Notes: a model not told the origin generated them from the sequence alone. DNA of 64,000 nucleotides from Vibrio sp. S17_S38 (GCF_014694375.1 NZ_JAAUWW010000002.1:124001-188000); one strand, 5' to 3'. Shown: positions 47,197 through 56,010, numbered from the stretch's first letter. A program made the numbers and translations.

Positions 47197-47905
47197 GAGA
47201 ATTACCTAATGTGTTATATCTGCCTTCAGTAACCGATTTATTAAACCAGCTACAAATATGTTCAATACGAGTAATTGCTGAACCCACGGTAACGGTAAAT
47301 GCACCAGCTTCAATGGCAGATTTGGCGAGTTCAGGTGTGTTGTAGCGTCCTTCCGCCATGACACGACAACCCGATGAATTTAAACGTTTCACTAGCTCTA
47401 AATCGGGTTCTTTTGGTGTCTCTGCATTAGTGTAGCCAGACATGGTCGTGCCAATTATTTCAACACCAATAGAGTGACAATACATACCCTCTTCATAGGT
47501 CGAACAATCAGCCATAGCTAAGCAACCTAATGAATGAATTTCTTTTACTAACGTGCTGATATCTTCAGGGCGAGGTCGGTTTGTTGCATCAATAGCAATA
47601 ATATCGGCGCCGGCAGCTTGTAATTGACGAACATCATCAAGATAGGGCGTGATTCGAATTGGGCTATCGGTTAAGTCTCTTTTTACAATGCCAATAATCG
47701 GCACTGTTACGGTTGGGCGAACGGCTTGCAGGTTGTTAATCCCTTCAATGCGCAAACCGGTAGCACCACCGAGAACTGAAGCCTGTGCCATGGCGGCGAT
47801 AATGCTAGGCGTATTCATTGGGCTTTCATCTACCGGTTGGCAAGATGAAACAAAACCAGTTGATAATTGCTCGAGGCAGCTTTCGTTGTGAGCCTTAGTA
47901 TTCAT
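47189..47905 (-). CDS. nanE: N-acetylmannosamine-6-phosphate 2-epimerase
   Basis: Converts ManNAc-6-P to GlcNAc-6-P. 238 residues, TIM barrel. [20 protein letters not shown] at the start, [28 protein letters not shown] with the catalytic lysine, and [20 protein letters not shown] are diagnostic. First gene of the leftward operon. Two inverted copies of the candidate NanR motif lie 28-69 bases upstream. Confidence 0.94.
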   Translation of the reverse strand: MNTKAHNESCLEQLSTGFVSSCQPVDESPMNTPSIIAAMAQASVLGGATGLRIEGINNLQAVRPTVTVPIIGIVKRDLTDSPIRITPYLDDVRQLQAAGADIIAIDATNRPRPEDISTLVKEIHSLGCLAMADCSTYEEGMYCHSIGVEIIGTTMSGYTNAETPKEPDLELVKRLNSSGCRVMAEGRYNTPELAKSAIEAGAFTVTVGSAITRIEHICSWFNKSVTEGRYNTLGNSHE

Positions 47906-47932
47906 ATTTTATGTTCCGATCATGCTTTTAAA

Positions 47933-47974
47933 TGAAGTTATACTCCAATAATACCTTTATGGAGTTTTACTTCA
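47933..47974. promoter_or_regulatory. Paired inverted candidate NanR operators upstream of nanE
   Basis: TGAAGTTATACTCCA (47933-47947) and the reverse-oriented TGGAGTTTTACTTCA (47960-47974), 13 of 15 identical as an inverted pair, 12 bases apart. The same motif recurs at the other nan promoters. Confidence 0.6.
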
Positions 47975-48008
47975 ATGTATTCGTGTTGAAATGGAGATGT
48001 ACGCCACA
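47960..48008. repeat. 49-bp conserved promoter module, nanE copy
   Basis: Begins with the candidate operator TGGAGTTTTACTTCA and ends with AATGGAGATGTACGCCACA (47990-48008). The same two blocks, 30 bases apart start to start, stand upstream of the porin gene. The second block read on the minus strand (TGTGGCGTACATC) is CRP-like in its first half. Confidence 0.6.
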
Positions 48009-48102
48009 CTTTTAATGTTGAATTAAGGAAGTATGCTCTGATATATAGGTATCTGAAGTCTGGAGTCAGACTCCGAAAAGTTATATTGGGCTTTGCTCTG
48101 GC

Positions 48103-48143
48103 ATAAAAATGCCCTCAATGTCAGAGATCCAACTAATGAGGGC
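48103..48143 (-). terminator. Terminator of the porin gene
   Basis: GCCCTCA / TGAGGGC arms (48111-48117, 48137-48143) with a 19-base loop and ATTTTTAT on the minus strand. Confidence 0.6.
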
Positions 48144-48166
48144 TATTGGTGTTGTTTCGTTAAACT

Positions 48167-49252
48167 CTAAATTTCAAAGCGTAAGTTGACGCTGTAGAAA
48201 TTCTCATCAGCATCGCCGGCAAAGTTTGTTGATGTACCTTGGTTATTGCCGTTTTTACCATCACGAATTTCATAAGTCGTGTAAATTGATGACCAATTAT
48301 TCAGTTTGTATTGGACTTCAAAACTGGTGTCTTTTAGCTCTAATTCGTCGCCACCTTCGTTGTCGAGGTTACGGTAACCAATACGAGCAATCCAGCTATC
48401 GGTGATATTATAAATAGCCGTAAATTCCATAACTTTATCGGTACTGGTGCCAGTATAACCGCTGTAATTTTCTAATCGGCCTTCTGAATATAACGCGCCC
48501 AAAGTTAGGTCATTGAGGTAGTATTTAGTACCCGCACCCCAGAATTTATAATTGGCACCATTATTTTCTGGTTTGTAGCTGGCATCTGAATCGCTATCAC
48601 CTTTGGTTTGTTGGTAAACAACGACCGGGGCTAAAGTACCGGCAGCGCCCATATCAAAGGTGTAACGTAACCCTGCGTTATAACCATAATCTAAATCGGA
48701 GGTATCATTACCAAAGATATAGGCAGCAGATACATCTAAATTGCCAATGGTATTTTGGTATTGCAGAGTGCCATCTTGACGGAAAACTTGTACGGCAGTG
48801 GCATCGACCTTGTTTACTTCACGAGCCACCGCTACATCGGAGCTAGAGAATACATCACCAATGTCGGTTAGCATGATTAATCCAGAATCAACACGCCCAC
48901 CTTTTAATTTACCGTATTCATGGCCATCAATCCCTGCCCAAACATAACGCGCAGTGAAATCAGAAGAGTCTGGATTTAGCGAGTTCGCGTATTCAGCGGC
49001 GCCAATTTGGTATTGAGCCTGACCAATAATGTCAAAATGTTCATTAATATTCTGTGAACCACTTAAACCAATACGGCTATCAAACAACCCACGAGCATCT
49101 TGATCATGGGTATCTTTATTGGTGATTTTATAGCTTAAACGGCTGTAAAGGTTCACATGAGAACCATCATCTGATTTATAAATATCAACAGCATGAGCGA
49201 CAGAAGGTAATAATAGTGAAGAAATCAAAGTAGGTAATAATAACTTTTTCAT
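48167..49252 (-). CDS. Outer-membrane porin of the nan cluster
   Basis: 361 residues. Signal peptide MKKLLLPTLISSLLLPSVAHA, then a general trimeric porin: VDIYKSDDGSHVNLYSRLSY, GLSGSQNINEHFDIIGQAQY, VWAGIDGHEYGKLKGGRVDS, alternating beta strands and an N-terminal/C-terminal closure at NLRFEI. The terminal residue is isoleucine, not the usual phenylalanine. The shared promoter module with nanE and its place between nanE and nanR make sialic-acid uptake its likely role; it does not resemble the small 12-stranded E. coli NanC. Confidence 0.85.
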   Translation of the reverse strand: MKKLLLPTLISSLLLPSVAHAVDIYKSDDGSHVNLYSRLSYKITNKDTHDQDARGLFDSRIGLSGSQNINEHFDIIGQAQYQIGAAEYANSLNPDSSDFTARYVWAGIDGHEYGKLKGGRVDSGLIMLTDIGDVFSSSDVAVAREVNKVDATAVQVFRQDGTLQYQNTIGNLDVSAAYIFGNDTSDLDYGYNAGLRYTFDMGAAGTLAPVVVYQQTKGDSDSDASYKPENNGANYKFWGAGTKYYLNDLTLGALYSEGRLENYSGYTGTSTDKVMEFTAIYNITDSWIARIGYRNLDNEGGDELELKDTSFEVQYKLNNWSSIYTTYEIRDGKNGNNQGTSTNFAGDADENFYSVNLRFEI

Positions 49253-49362
49253 ATCTAAGCCTTTGTTTTAAAGTGAATAATTTATTTATTATTGTTCAGC
49301 TGCTTAAGAGTCTTTAATAATTTTGACGTGGTAAGAAGCGATGAGGTGCAAACTATAGCGGT

Positions 49363-49411
49363 AGGAGTTTAACTTCAATGTAATTGATCTATAATGGAGA
49401 TCTGCGCCACA
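49363..49411. repeat. 49-bp conserved promoter module, porin copy
   Basis: AGGAGTTTAACTTCA (49363-49377, candidate NanR site) and AATGGAGATCTGCGCCACA (49393-49411; 17 of 19 identical to the nanE copy), at the same 30-base spacing. Confidence 0.6.
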
Positions 49412-49491
49412 TTTTTTGTGTGTGAGAGGTAAAAACTGTGTGGTAAGTATGCGAAGGTTGGAAGGAATTTAATCGAGAGATGTTTTAAAAA

Positions 49492-49522
49492 TCAGCGGGC
49501 ATAAAAGTCAGCGGGCATAAAA
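49492..49522. repeat. Short tandem duplication
   Basis: TCAGCGGGCATAAAA occurs at 49492-49506 and 49508-49522 (16-base period), just before the nanR terminator. Confidence 0.8.
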
Positions 49523-49557
49523 ATAGCCTAAATGCGATACTGTCATATTTAGGCTAT
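49521..49557 (-). terminator. Terminator of nanR
   Basis: ATAGCCTAAAT / ATTTAGGCTAT arms (49523-49533, 49547-49557), 13-base loop and TTTTT on the minus strand. Confidence 0.75.
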
Positions 49558-49576
49558 AGGGAAAGCAATGGCTTGT

Positions 49577-50443
49577 TTAGCCATCCAAAGCCGATGTTGT
49601 CTTGATCTTATTGGCTTGAGTGTTATCGGGATCTTGTCGAACCAACAGGGTATAGATTAGATCGAGTACAAATAATTGAGATATTTTAGTCCCGATAGAA
49701 TCGCCTTGTAGTTTTCCTTGACGATTACCATTCACCAAAACAAAGTCTGAATAGGATGTAATTGGTGAGCGAGGATTATGAGTGATCGCAGCGGTACTGG
49801 CCCCAGATTCTTTTGCTAATTTTAACGCTTTAGTTGTTTCTACGGAATTACCTGAATGACTAATACCAATCGCCATATCACCAGGTTGTAGAAGCGATGC
49901 CTTCATATACATAAAATGGTTATTGGTTAACGCATCAACGTTGAAACCAATTCGCATTAATTTATTTTTAGCATCCTCTGCGGTGATCCCAGACGAACCA
50001 ACACCAAAAAAGTAAATAGAACGACTATGCTTAATTTGCTCTGCTACTTTTTCTAATGTTTCAAAATTCAATAGATTCAGTGTCTCACCTAAAACAGCAT
50101 TAATTGAATTGTAGAGCTTTTGACCAATTATTTCAGCGTTATCGTTTTCAGTAACTTCGGTATCTAAAATGGATTTTTCATCTTGGTTAATGGAAGACAA
50201 CTCAATCGCCAATTCCATTTTAAAATCTTGAAAGCCTTTAAACCCTAAAGTACGACAAAAACGTATTATGGTTGCTTCACCAGCGTTGACGGCACTGGAT
50301 AATTCCGCAATTGATAGTTTAGTCACTTCAAAAGAGTGCGCTAAAACGTACGTTGAAATCCGCTGAGCAGAGGGCGTTAAGCTTTCGTGTAAACTGCCTA
50401 GCATATCTAACACTTTTCCAGCTCTTAAAGATTGAGTGTGCAT
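49577..50443 (-). CDS. nanR: RpiR family regulator of sialic-acid genes
   Basis: 288 residues. N-terminal RpiR helix-turn-helix (LTPSAQRISTYVLAHSFEVT, LSSAVNAGEATIIRFCRTLG, FKGFQDFKMELA) and a C-terminal SIS sugar-phosphate domain (SRSIYFFGVGSSGITAEDAK, PGDMAIGISHSGNSVETTKA). In Vibrio species the RpiR-type NanR responds to ManNAc-6-phosphate. It lies between the porin gene and divergent nanA, with candidate operators in the shared region. Confidence 0.9.
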   Translation of the reverse strand: MHTQSLRAGKVLDMLGSLHESLTPSAQRISTYVLAHSFEVTKLSIAELSSAVNAGEATIIRFCRTLGFKGFQDFKMELAIELSSINQDEKSILDTEVTENDNAEIIGQKLYNSINAVLGETLNLLNFETLEKVAEQIKHSRSIYFFGVGSSGITAEDAKNKLMRIGFNVDALTNNHFMYMKASLLQPGDMAIGISHSGNSVETTKALKLAKESGASTAAITHNPRSPITSYSDFVLVNGNRQGKLQGDSIGTKISQLFVLDLIYTLLVRQDPDNTQANKIKTTSALDG

Positions 50444-50512
50444 CGTTTTGATTCTCTTAAGCTAAGCATAAATTGTAAGTGAAATGTAATAATACATGGT
50501 TGATAGAGTGAT

Positions 50513-50527
50513 TGAAATAAAACTCCA
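50513..50527 (+). promoter_or_regulatory. Candidate NanR operator
   Basis: TGAAATAAAACTCCA, full match to TGAARTWWAACTCCA, 70 bases upstream of nanR. Confidence 0.6.
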
Positions 50528-50640
50528 TTTAAGTCATTCGACGAAAGTCAAACTTTAGTCAATTTCGGTAATAGAAATAGTGTAGAAGAATCACAATTTA
50601 CAAAAATGAAGGTAATTTTGAGCAAGTTTTGGTTGCAGGA

Positions 50641-50706
50641 TGAAATATAACTCCATAGAATAAATTAAAACTCCATGCCTGATGTTAATTTTGAAGTTTA
50701 ACTTCT
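50641..50706 (+). promoter_or_regulatory. Cluster of three candidate NanR operators before nanA
   Basis: TGAAATATAACTCCA (50641), TAAATTAAAACTCCA (50661) and TGAAGTTTAACTTCT (50692, itself nearly palindromic), all in the same orientation, ending 50 bases before nanA. Confidence 0.6.
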
Positions 50707-50756
50707 TCGGTTGTTTCTTATCATTAATTCTGACTTACTAATTTGAGATAAATATT

Positions 50757-51650
50757 ATGGAAAAGCTAATCGGTTTAATTGCTGCGCCTCATACTCCATT
50801 TGATAATAATGGGAACGTCAATTTTTCGGTTATTGACCAAATTGCCGACCACCTAATCAAAGATGGTGTCAATGGTATCTATATTTGTGGTACCACAGGT
50901 GAGGGTATTCATTGCTCTGTTGAAGAGAGAAAAGCAATCGCTGAACGTTGGGTTGCCGCTTCTAAAGGTCAGCTTAAAATTACTGTCCACACTGGTGCTT
51001 TGAGCATTGTCGATACATTAGAATTAACTCGTCACGCAGAAACGTTAGATATTTTTGCAACTTCTGCTATTGGTCCTTGCTTCTTTAAACCAGGTTCAGT
51101 GAAAGAGCTTGTTGAGTACTGTGCAACCGTTGCGGCTGCAGCACCATCAAAAGGCTTCTATTACTACCATTCAGGTATGTCTGGTGTAAATGTTGATATG
51201 GAACAATTCTTGATTGAAGCGGACAAACGTATTCCAAACTTATACGGCCTGAAATTCAATAATGGTGATCTTTACGAATATCAACGTTGTTTACGTGCTT
51301 GCGATGGCAAATACGATATCCCATTTGGTGTCGATGAATTCCTTCCTGGTGCTTTAGCTGTCGGTGCAATCGGCGCAGTAGGTAGTACTTATAACTATGC
51401 TGCTCCACACTTCAATCAAATTATTGCTGATTTCAATAAAGGTGATCACGCGGCAGTGATCAGTGGAATGGATAACGTTGTTGATCTCATCCGTGTTCTA
51501 GTTGAATTTGGCGGTGTTGCGGCGGGTAAAGCAGCAATGGCATTGCATAATATTGATGCGGGTGATCCGCGCTTACCGTTAACACCACTAACTGCAGATC
51601 AAAAAGCTATCGTGGTAGACAAAATGCGTAACGCGAGTTTTTTAAAGTAA
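50757..51650 (+). CDS. nanA: N-acetylneuraminate lyase
   Basis: Cleaves Neu5Ac to ManNAc and pyruvate. 297 residues, class I aldolase barrel. GTTGEG carboxylate-binding motif (45-50), the tyrosines of FYYYHSG (about 135-137), and Schiff-base Lys166 in YGLKFNNGDLYEYQ are present. Divergent from nanR, and followed 179 bases later by nagA. Feeds NanK, NanE and NagA encoded nearby. Confidence 0.95.
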   Translation: MEKLIGLIAAPHTPFDNNGNVNFSVIDQIADHLIKDGVNGIYICGTTGEGIHCSVEERKAIAERWVAASKGQLKITVHTGALSIVDTLELTRHAETLDIFATSAIGPCFFKPGSVKELVEYCATVAAAAPSKGFYYYHSGMSGVNVDMEQFLIEADKRIPNLYGLKFNNGDLYEYQRCLRACDGKYDIPFGVDEFLPGALAVGAIGAVGSTYNYAAPHFNQIIADFNKGDHAAVISGMDNVVDLIRVLVEFGGVAAGKAAMALHNIDAGDPRLPLTPLTADQKAIVVDKMRNASFLK

Positions 51651-51829
51651 GATCTTGAGACAATCGGTTCTAACTATTCGACGTAGTGATTAGAAAAATT
51701 TATGAATCATGAACTCCTATAGATCGATATTAATAGATGCCGCGCACTGGATGTGGGCGGTATTTCAATTTTAGAGCCGTATTGGACTTGTTTTCTCAGG
51801 TTAGAATATCGGTTTAATGAGAACTTCTA

Positions 51830-52963
51830 ATGAAACAATATGCCATTTCTGCCAAACGTATTTTTGATGGGGAAGTATTCCATACTAACTCTGCTTTGTT
51901 ATGGGAGGACGATACTATTATTGATATTGTGCCGATTAAAAACATCCCCAAACATATAACAATTAAAGATTACCCTGAGTCAACTATCACTCCCGGGTTC
52001 ATTGATATTCAAGTCAATGGCGGCGGTGGGGTGATGTTTAATGAGTGCACAAATGCCGCAGGTATTGATATTATTTGTAAAGCACATCGTAAACATGGAA
52101 CCGCTTACCTGCTTCCTACACTTATCAGTGATACTCATCAAAAAGTATCAGAGGCGCTCATAGCAGCTCAAAGTGCATTAGATAATAAAGTTCCTGGAAT
52201 GTTAGGTATTCACCTAGAGGGGCCATGGTTGAATCCAGAAAAGAAAGGTGCACACAATGACAAACATTTTTATGATCCTGAAATATCGACATTAAAATTA
52301 CTACCTTGGTTACAGACTGGTACCACTCTGATCACGCTAGCGCCAGAGAAGGTGAATAATGACTCGATTGAATGGCTTTCAAAAAATGGAGCTATATTGT
52401 CATGTGGTCATAGTAATGCAACCTCAGAAGAGCTCTATAATAAATCACTTGAGCATATAAGTGGGTTTACCCATTTGTATAACGCAATGTCCCCCTTTGA
52501 AGGACGTCAAGCTGGCGTAGTTGGAACCGCACTTATGAGCGATCATGCATGGTGCTCAATGATTACCGACAATATACATGTATCAAAAGAAAGTGGGTTG
52601 TTAGCTCATAGAGTTAAGCCTAAAGGAAAACTAGTTATCGTGACTGATGCGATGGCGTCTTTGAGCAGCGAAACAAATTCATTTAAATTGAATGATGAAT
52701 TAATTTCTGTGGTTGATAACAAATTAGTGAATGCGAACGGTAATTTAGCGGGAGCTCATATTGGTATGGATGATTCTGTTGCTAATGTGATTGAATGGGG
52801 TATTGATGAAGCTGAAGTATTTAAAATGGCCTCAACCTATCCCGCAAAGGCAATTAAGCAAGATCGTTTAGGAAAGCTAAAACCCGGCTTTTATGCCTCT
52901 GCTACAATTATTGGATCTGATTATAAAAGCCAGCAAGTATTAGTGCATGGAGAGCTGCTTTAA
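51830..52963 (+). CDS. nagA: N-acetylglucosamine-6-phosphate deacetylase
   Basis: Deacetylates GlcNAc-6-P to glucosamine-6-P, the last nan-specific step. 377 residues. TPGFIDIQVNGGGGVMFNE, metal-site HLEGPWLNPEKKGAHN, CGHSNATSEE and THLYNAMSPFEGRQAG are standard; the catalytic Asp is in IVTDAMASL. No nagB is encoded in this window. TGAGAA precedes the start. Confidence 0.93.
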   Translation: MKQYAISAKRIFDGEVFHTNSALLWEDDTIIDIVPIKNIPKHITIKDYPESTITPGFIDIQVNGGGGVMFNECTNAAGIDIICKAHRKHGTAYLLPTLISDTHQKVSEALIAAQSALDNKVPGMLGIHLEGPWLNPEKKGAHNDKHFYDPEISTLKLLPWLQTGTTLITLAPEKVNNDSIEWLSKNGAILSCGHSNATSEELYNKSLEHISGFTHLYNAMSPFEGRQAGVVGTALMSDHAWCSMITDNIHVSKESGLLAHRVKPKGKLVIVTDAMASLSSETNSFKLNDELISVVDNKLVNANGNLAGAHIGMDDSVANVIEWGIDEAEVFKMASTYPAKAIKQDRLGKLKPGFYASATIIGSDYKSQQVLVHGELL

Positions 52964-53063
52964 ACATATATTAAGGGGACTGTCGAGCATCAAGGGCTAA
53001 ACATCCCCTAAATCTTTTTATTCTATTGAACTACTAACTCTCAAGTTAATACAAGTTAAAACC

Positions 53064-53879
53064 TCACTGTGACTTCTGGTATAAAATCCCGATTGGTTCA
53101 ATGGCTTGTCCAAATAAGCGCCTTTTTTGAGCCAGAAAAAGCTCAGCAGTTGCGGTGGCATCCATTAAAGCATTATGGGCAGGGTAGTCTGGTAATTTAT
53201 AATCACTGCGTAGGGCGGATAAGCGAAAATCATTTTGATAGCGCTTATTCAGTACGGTTGCTTGTTCAATTTTTAGGGTGTCTAACCAAATGAGTGGAAA
53301 ATCCACCTGGTTATGGCTTAGGAAAAACTGGCTGAGAAAGCGTTTTTCTATGGTGGTGCCATGTGCGATCACTAGGCTACTTGGTAGGCTTTCAAAAAAT
53401 AGCTGCATGGCTGTTTCAATCGCAATACCCTCTTTTTGTTGCTCAGGCAAAATATGATGAAGTGAGCGAGCAATATTTGTTGTTTCGGTATTATTGCTGA
53501 TATCGCTGTCTTCTATAATGCTGGCGATGGCTGGTTCATTGATAATAAAGTGCTGAGCGGTACTGAGTTTAATCACACCTTCAATAATATGAACCCAACC
53601 AATACTGACGATATGATCAGAGGTTGGATCGAGACCTGAGGTTTCAAAATCGACAACCGTAAAAGACAATGCTTTACAATCTTGCTTTGGGGTTGGATAA
53701 GGCTGTATCAATAAGCGTTTTAAGTGAGCGGGCAGTTGAGTTGTCGATTGTTCTAAAAGCATTTGCCTTTGTTGCTCTAAGCGAAGCAGAGGATGACGAT
53801 TAGAAAACAAATTCATTATGCCACTAAAGCTATGTTTGTTGGTTGATTGCTCAGCGTTCTTATCAAGCTGACTGGACAC
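53064..53879 (-). CDS. DnaQ-like 3'-5' exonuclease family protein
   Basis: 271 residues. The DEDDh fold is visible: FTVVDFETSGLDPTSDHIVS (Asp/Glu of motif I, about residue 73), VIAHGTTIEKRF (motif II region) and HNALMDATATAELFLA (His and final Asp, about 240). The N-terminal 60 residues are a helical extension. Starts two bases after the DUF294-type gene and is surely co-transcribed with it. This pairing is common in marine gammaproteobacteria, and the substrate is not known. Confidence 0.85.
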   Translation of the reverse strand: MSSQLDKNAEQSTNKHSFSGIMNLFSNRHPLLRLEQQRQMLLEQSTTQLPAHLKRLLIQPYPTPKQDCKALSFTVVDFETSGLDPTSDHIVSIGWVHIIEGVIKLSTAQHFIINEPAIASIIEDSDISNNTETTNIARSLHHILPEQQKEGIAIETAMQLFFESLPSSLVIAHGTTIEKRFLSQFFLSHNQVDFPLIWLDTLKIEQATVLNKRYQNDFRLSALRSDYKLPDYPAHNALMDATATAELFLAQKRRLFGQAIEPIGILYQKSQ

Positions 53880-53881
53880 GA

Positions 53882-55759
53882 TTAGCCTCCAAATTTCATT
53901 TTAATTAAATCTTGAAAGCTTGAAATGATCCGAAATGCATCCTTTAAATGTTGACGTTCAAAACTACCAAATAAATCCGGTTGTAGCTGATTATCAATCG
54001 GATCATCATTTTGTATCGCTTGTAGCTGGTGTTGATATCTTAATTGATTGACATAATGATACGTTTCACTGAGGTCTTGGTAAGTTGAATCATTAAAGAC
54101 TTTTTCGTCGCGTAAAAAGTCAATTCGTTCACTGGTATTGAGACTGCAAGCTTGAGGTATTAACTTGCCTTGGTTCATTAATGCATAAATGCGTACCAAA
54201 TCGACCACGCAGCTAATGGCGGCTTTTTTGATGTTGAGTACCTTATTATTATTGCCGTCTTTTTCTAATACTAGATGTTGGAAGATCCCCAATGGCGGGC
54301 GAGTTCTGAGTGCATTTCGCACCAAAGCCATAGTGAGCTGCATATTATTAGTCACCAACTTATGTCGGTAATTATCCACTTTTTCAAATAAAGCCTGATC
54401 ACCATAAACGGGGCGTATTTCTAAAAAAACATTCAAATTAAGCAATAACTCGTACTCAGGGTTGGTACTCCATTTCCGGTAGTATTCCTGCCAAATTTGC
54501 GCTTTTTGACACCATTGGTGAGTCGCAGCCATAAAACGACCGGTGCATAATGTGTACCCTAATTCCGATAACGATTTACAAATACTCATCGCAAAGTGGT
54601 TGAAATAGATCCTATCAGACGCCGTCGCGGTATCGGCAAGAATAATGGCATTGTCTTGATCGGAGGCTAAATGCACTTCGTTGCGAGCATGCGATCCGGC
54701 GACTATCCACGTGAAGTTACAAGGCGGTTGACCAAAATTTTCTATCGCTAATTCAATCAGGCGGTGAGTAAAGGCATCGTAAATCATGCTTAATACTTGC
54801 CCAACAATGGTCGGAGATGAATTACTCTGCATAATGCCTTCAAATGCAGAGTTACGTTGTTGGGATAAATCGAGCAGCTCGCTCATTGAATTGGCGTGAC
54901 GAATTTTATCCAATAAAAAAATAGACTGTACGCTGTTATTTTGAATTAAATGCTGCGGAGTAATGAATCCGGTCACTTGCTTTTTATGGTTGAGAACGGG
55001 CACATTTTGGATATTGTGTTTCATCATTAATTGCACCGCAGCAATCACTAATTCATCTTCATATACGGTGTAAAGCTGCTGAGACATAATTGAGCTTATT
55101 GGATCGCAAACATTTTTCGCCTCAGCCACCACACGTTTCGTCATGTCTTTATCGGTGATCATTCCGATCAATTCTTCGTCTTTATCGACCACAAATGCAC
55201 ACGGCACTCCAATCACATTTCGCATTTTATGAGCGACGGCTTGAATGCTGTCATTAGGAAAGACAATGGCGATAGTCGTATTGGCAATATCACTATTAGG
55301 ACGAAGATATTGTGTCTGGGAGTGGTGTTTGTTGCTTTGTTTGACATTCTCAGCATGCAAACGTGTTTGTTGGTTAAACGCAAATTGTGCAGTGATTTGA
55401 GGATGCTCGACGAGTGCTTCGATTAAGGCATGATAATCGAAACGATAAAGTAGAGTGTTTTCTATCGCATGAATAGTGTAGCCAGGTTCAGTCGGGTTTT
55501 GGTGTAAGTTAAAACCAAAAATATCTTCAACCCCAAGTTTGGCGCGTAGACTGCCATCGAGATTATTTTGTTGTACTGTTCCGGTACGAATAATGTAGAG
55601 ATAGGTCACATGGTCATCATGAACGAGCGTATCGCTACAACCGAGCAATAATATGTCTACCGTTTGCGCAATATCATTGAGCGCGCTTTGAGGCAGTTGA
55701 TTGAAAGGGTCAATATTTTGTAAGAAAGATACAATGTTGGGCAGTAATTCATTATTCAT
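53882..55759 (-). CDS. cNMP-binding/CBS/DUF294 nucleotidyltransferase-like protein
   Basis: 625 residues. Order: cyclic-nucleotide-binding-like domain (about 15-130, DTLVHDDHVTYLYIIRTGTV), two CBS domains (about 165-285; GVPCAFVVDKDEELIGMITD, HNIQNVPVLNHKKQVTGFIT), a DUF294 nucleotidyltransferase-like domain (about 310-440; GSHARNEVHLASDQDNAII) and a DUF294 C-terminal domain. The GS...D.D metal residues are intact. Probably a nucleotide-responsive signalling enzyme; in an operon with the exonuclease. Confidence 0.85.
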   Translation of the reverse strand: MNNELLPNIVSFLQNIDPFNQLPQSALNDIAQTVDILLLGCSDTLVHDDHVTYLYIIRTGTVQQNNLDGSLRAKLGVEDIFGFNLHQNPTEPGYTIHAIENTLLYRFDYHALIEALVEHPQITAQFAFNQQTRLHAENVKQSNKHHSQTQYLRPNSDIANTTIAIVFPNDSIQAVAHKMRNVIGVPCAFVVDKDEELIGMITDKDMTKRVVAEAKNVCDPISSIMSQQLYTVYEDELVIAAVQLMMKHNIQNVPVLNHKKQVTGFITPQHLIQNNSVQSIFLLDKIRHANSMSELLDLSQQRNSAFEGIMQSNSSPTIVGQVLSMIYDAFTHRLIELAIENFGQPPCNFTWIVAGSHARNEVHLASDQDNAIILADTATASDRIYFNHFAMSICKSLSELGYTLCTGRFMAATHQWCQKAQIWQEYYRKWSTNPEYELLLNLNVFLEIRPVYGDQALFEKVDNYRHKLVTNNMQLTMALVRNALRTRPPLGIFQHLVLEKDGNNNKVLNIKKAAISCVVDLVRIYALMNQGKLIPQACSLNTSERIDFLRDEKVFNDSTYQDLSETYHYVNQLRYQHQLQAIQNDDPIDNQLQPDLFGSFERQHLKDAFRIISSFQDLIKMKFGG

Positions 55760-55869
55760 ATTGGTCCAAACCGCTAGGTTGAAAGATAAACTTTTTGAGG
55801 GTTATCTTAAAAATAAAAGTTTAAAAGACAAACAATTAAAAACAAAACAATACCTTAAAAAAATCCTAA

Positions 55870-55923
55870 AAGGCCATTCATACTTATCGTCATTGGATAA
55901 TAACAATTTGTATGAATGGCCTT
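55870..55923. repeat. Long compound inverted repeat
   Basis: Perfect 14-base arms AAGGCCATTCATAC / GTATGAATGGCCTT (55870-55883, 55910-55923), with an inner stem TTATC / GATAA (55884-55888, 55896-55900). On the minus strand it is followed by TTTTAGGATTTTTTT, so it could be a second terminator behind the symporter gene or an attenuator ahead of the DUF294-type gene. Confidence 0.65.
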
Positions 55924-56010
55924 AAGTTAGGTGGTACAAAACCACGTTACCACTATAAATTTAATTAAAAGCAAGTCTCATTAAAAAAAAACACGCTTCA
56001 TTAAAATTAA

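Larger units (their letters stand above)
49253..49576. other. Intergenic region between porin and nanR
   Basis: 324 bases: porin promoter with the 49-bp module (49363-49411), a 16-base-period tandem duplication (49492-49522) and the nanR terminator (49523-49557). No gene seen. Confidence 0.6.
50444..50756. other. nanR-nanA divergent control region
   Basis: 313 bases without a gene. Four copies of the candidate NanR motif (50513-50527, 50641-50655, 50661-50675, 50692-50706) cluster here; the middle two are 20 bases apart, two helical turns. Confidence 0.65.

Noticed and set aside
51703..51717. Possible eighth NanR motif before nagA (GAACTCC)
   Set aside because: Only the ACTCC half fits; the TGAA half is out of register.
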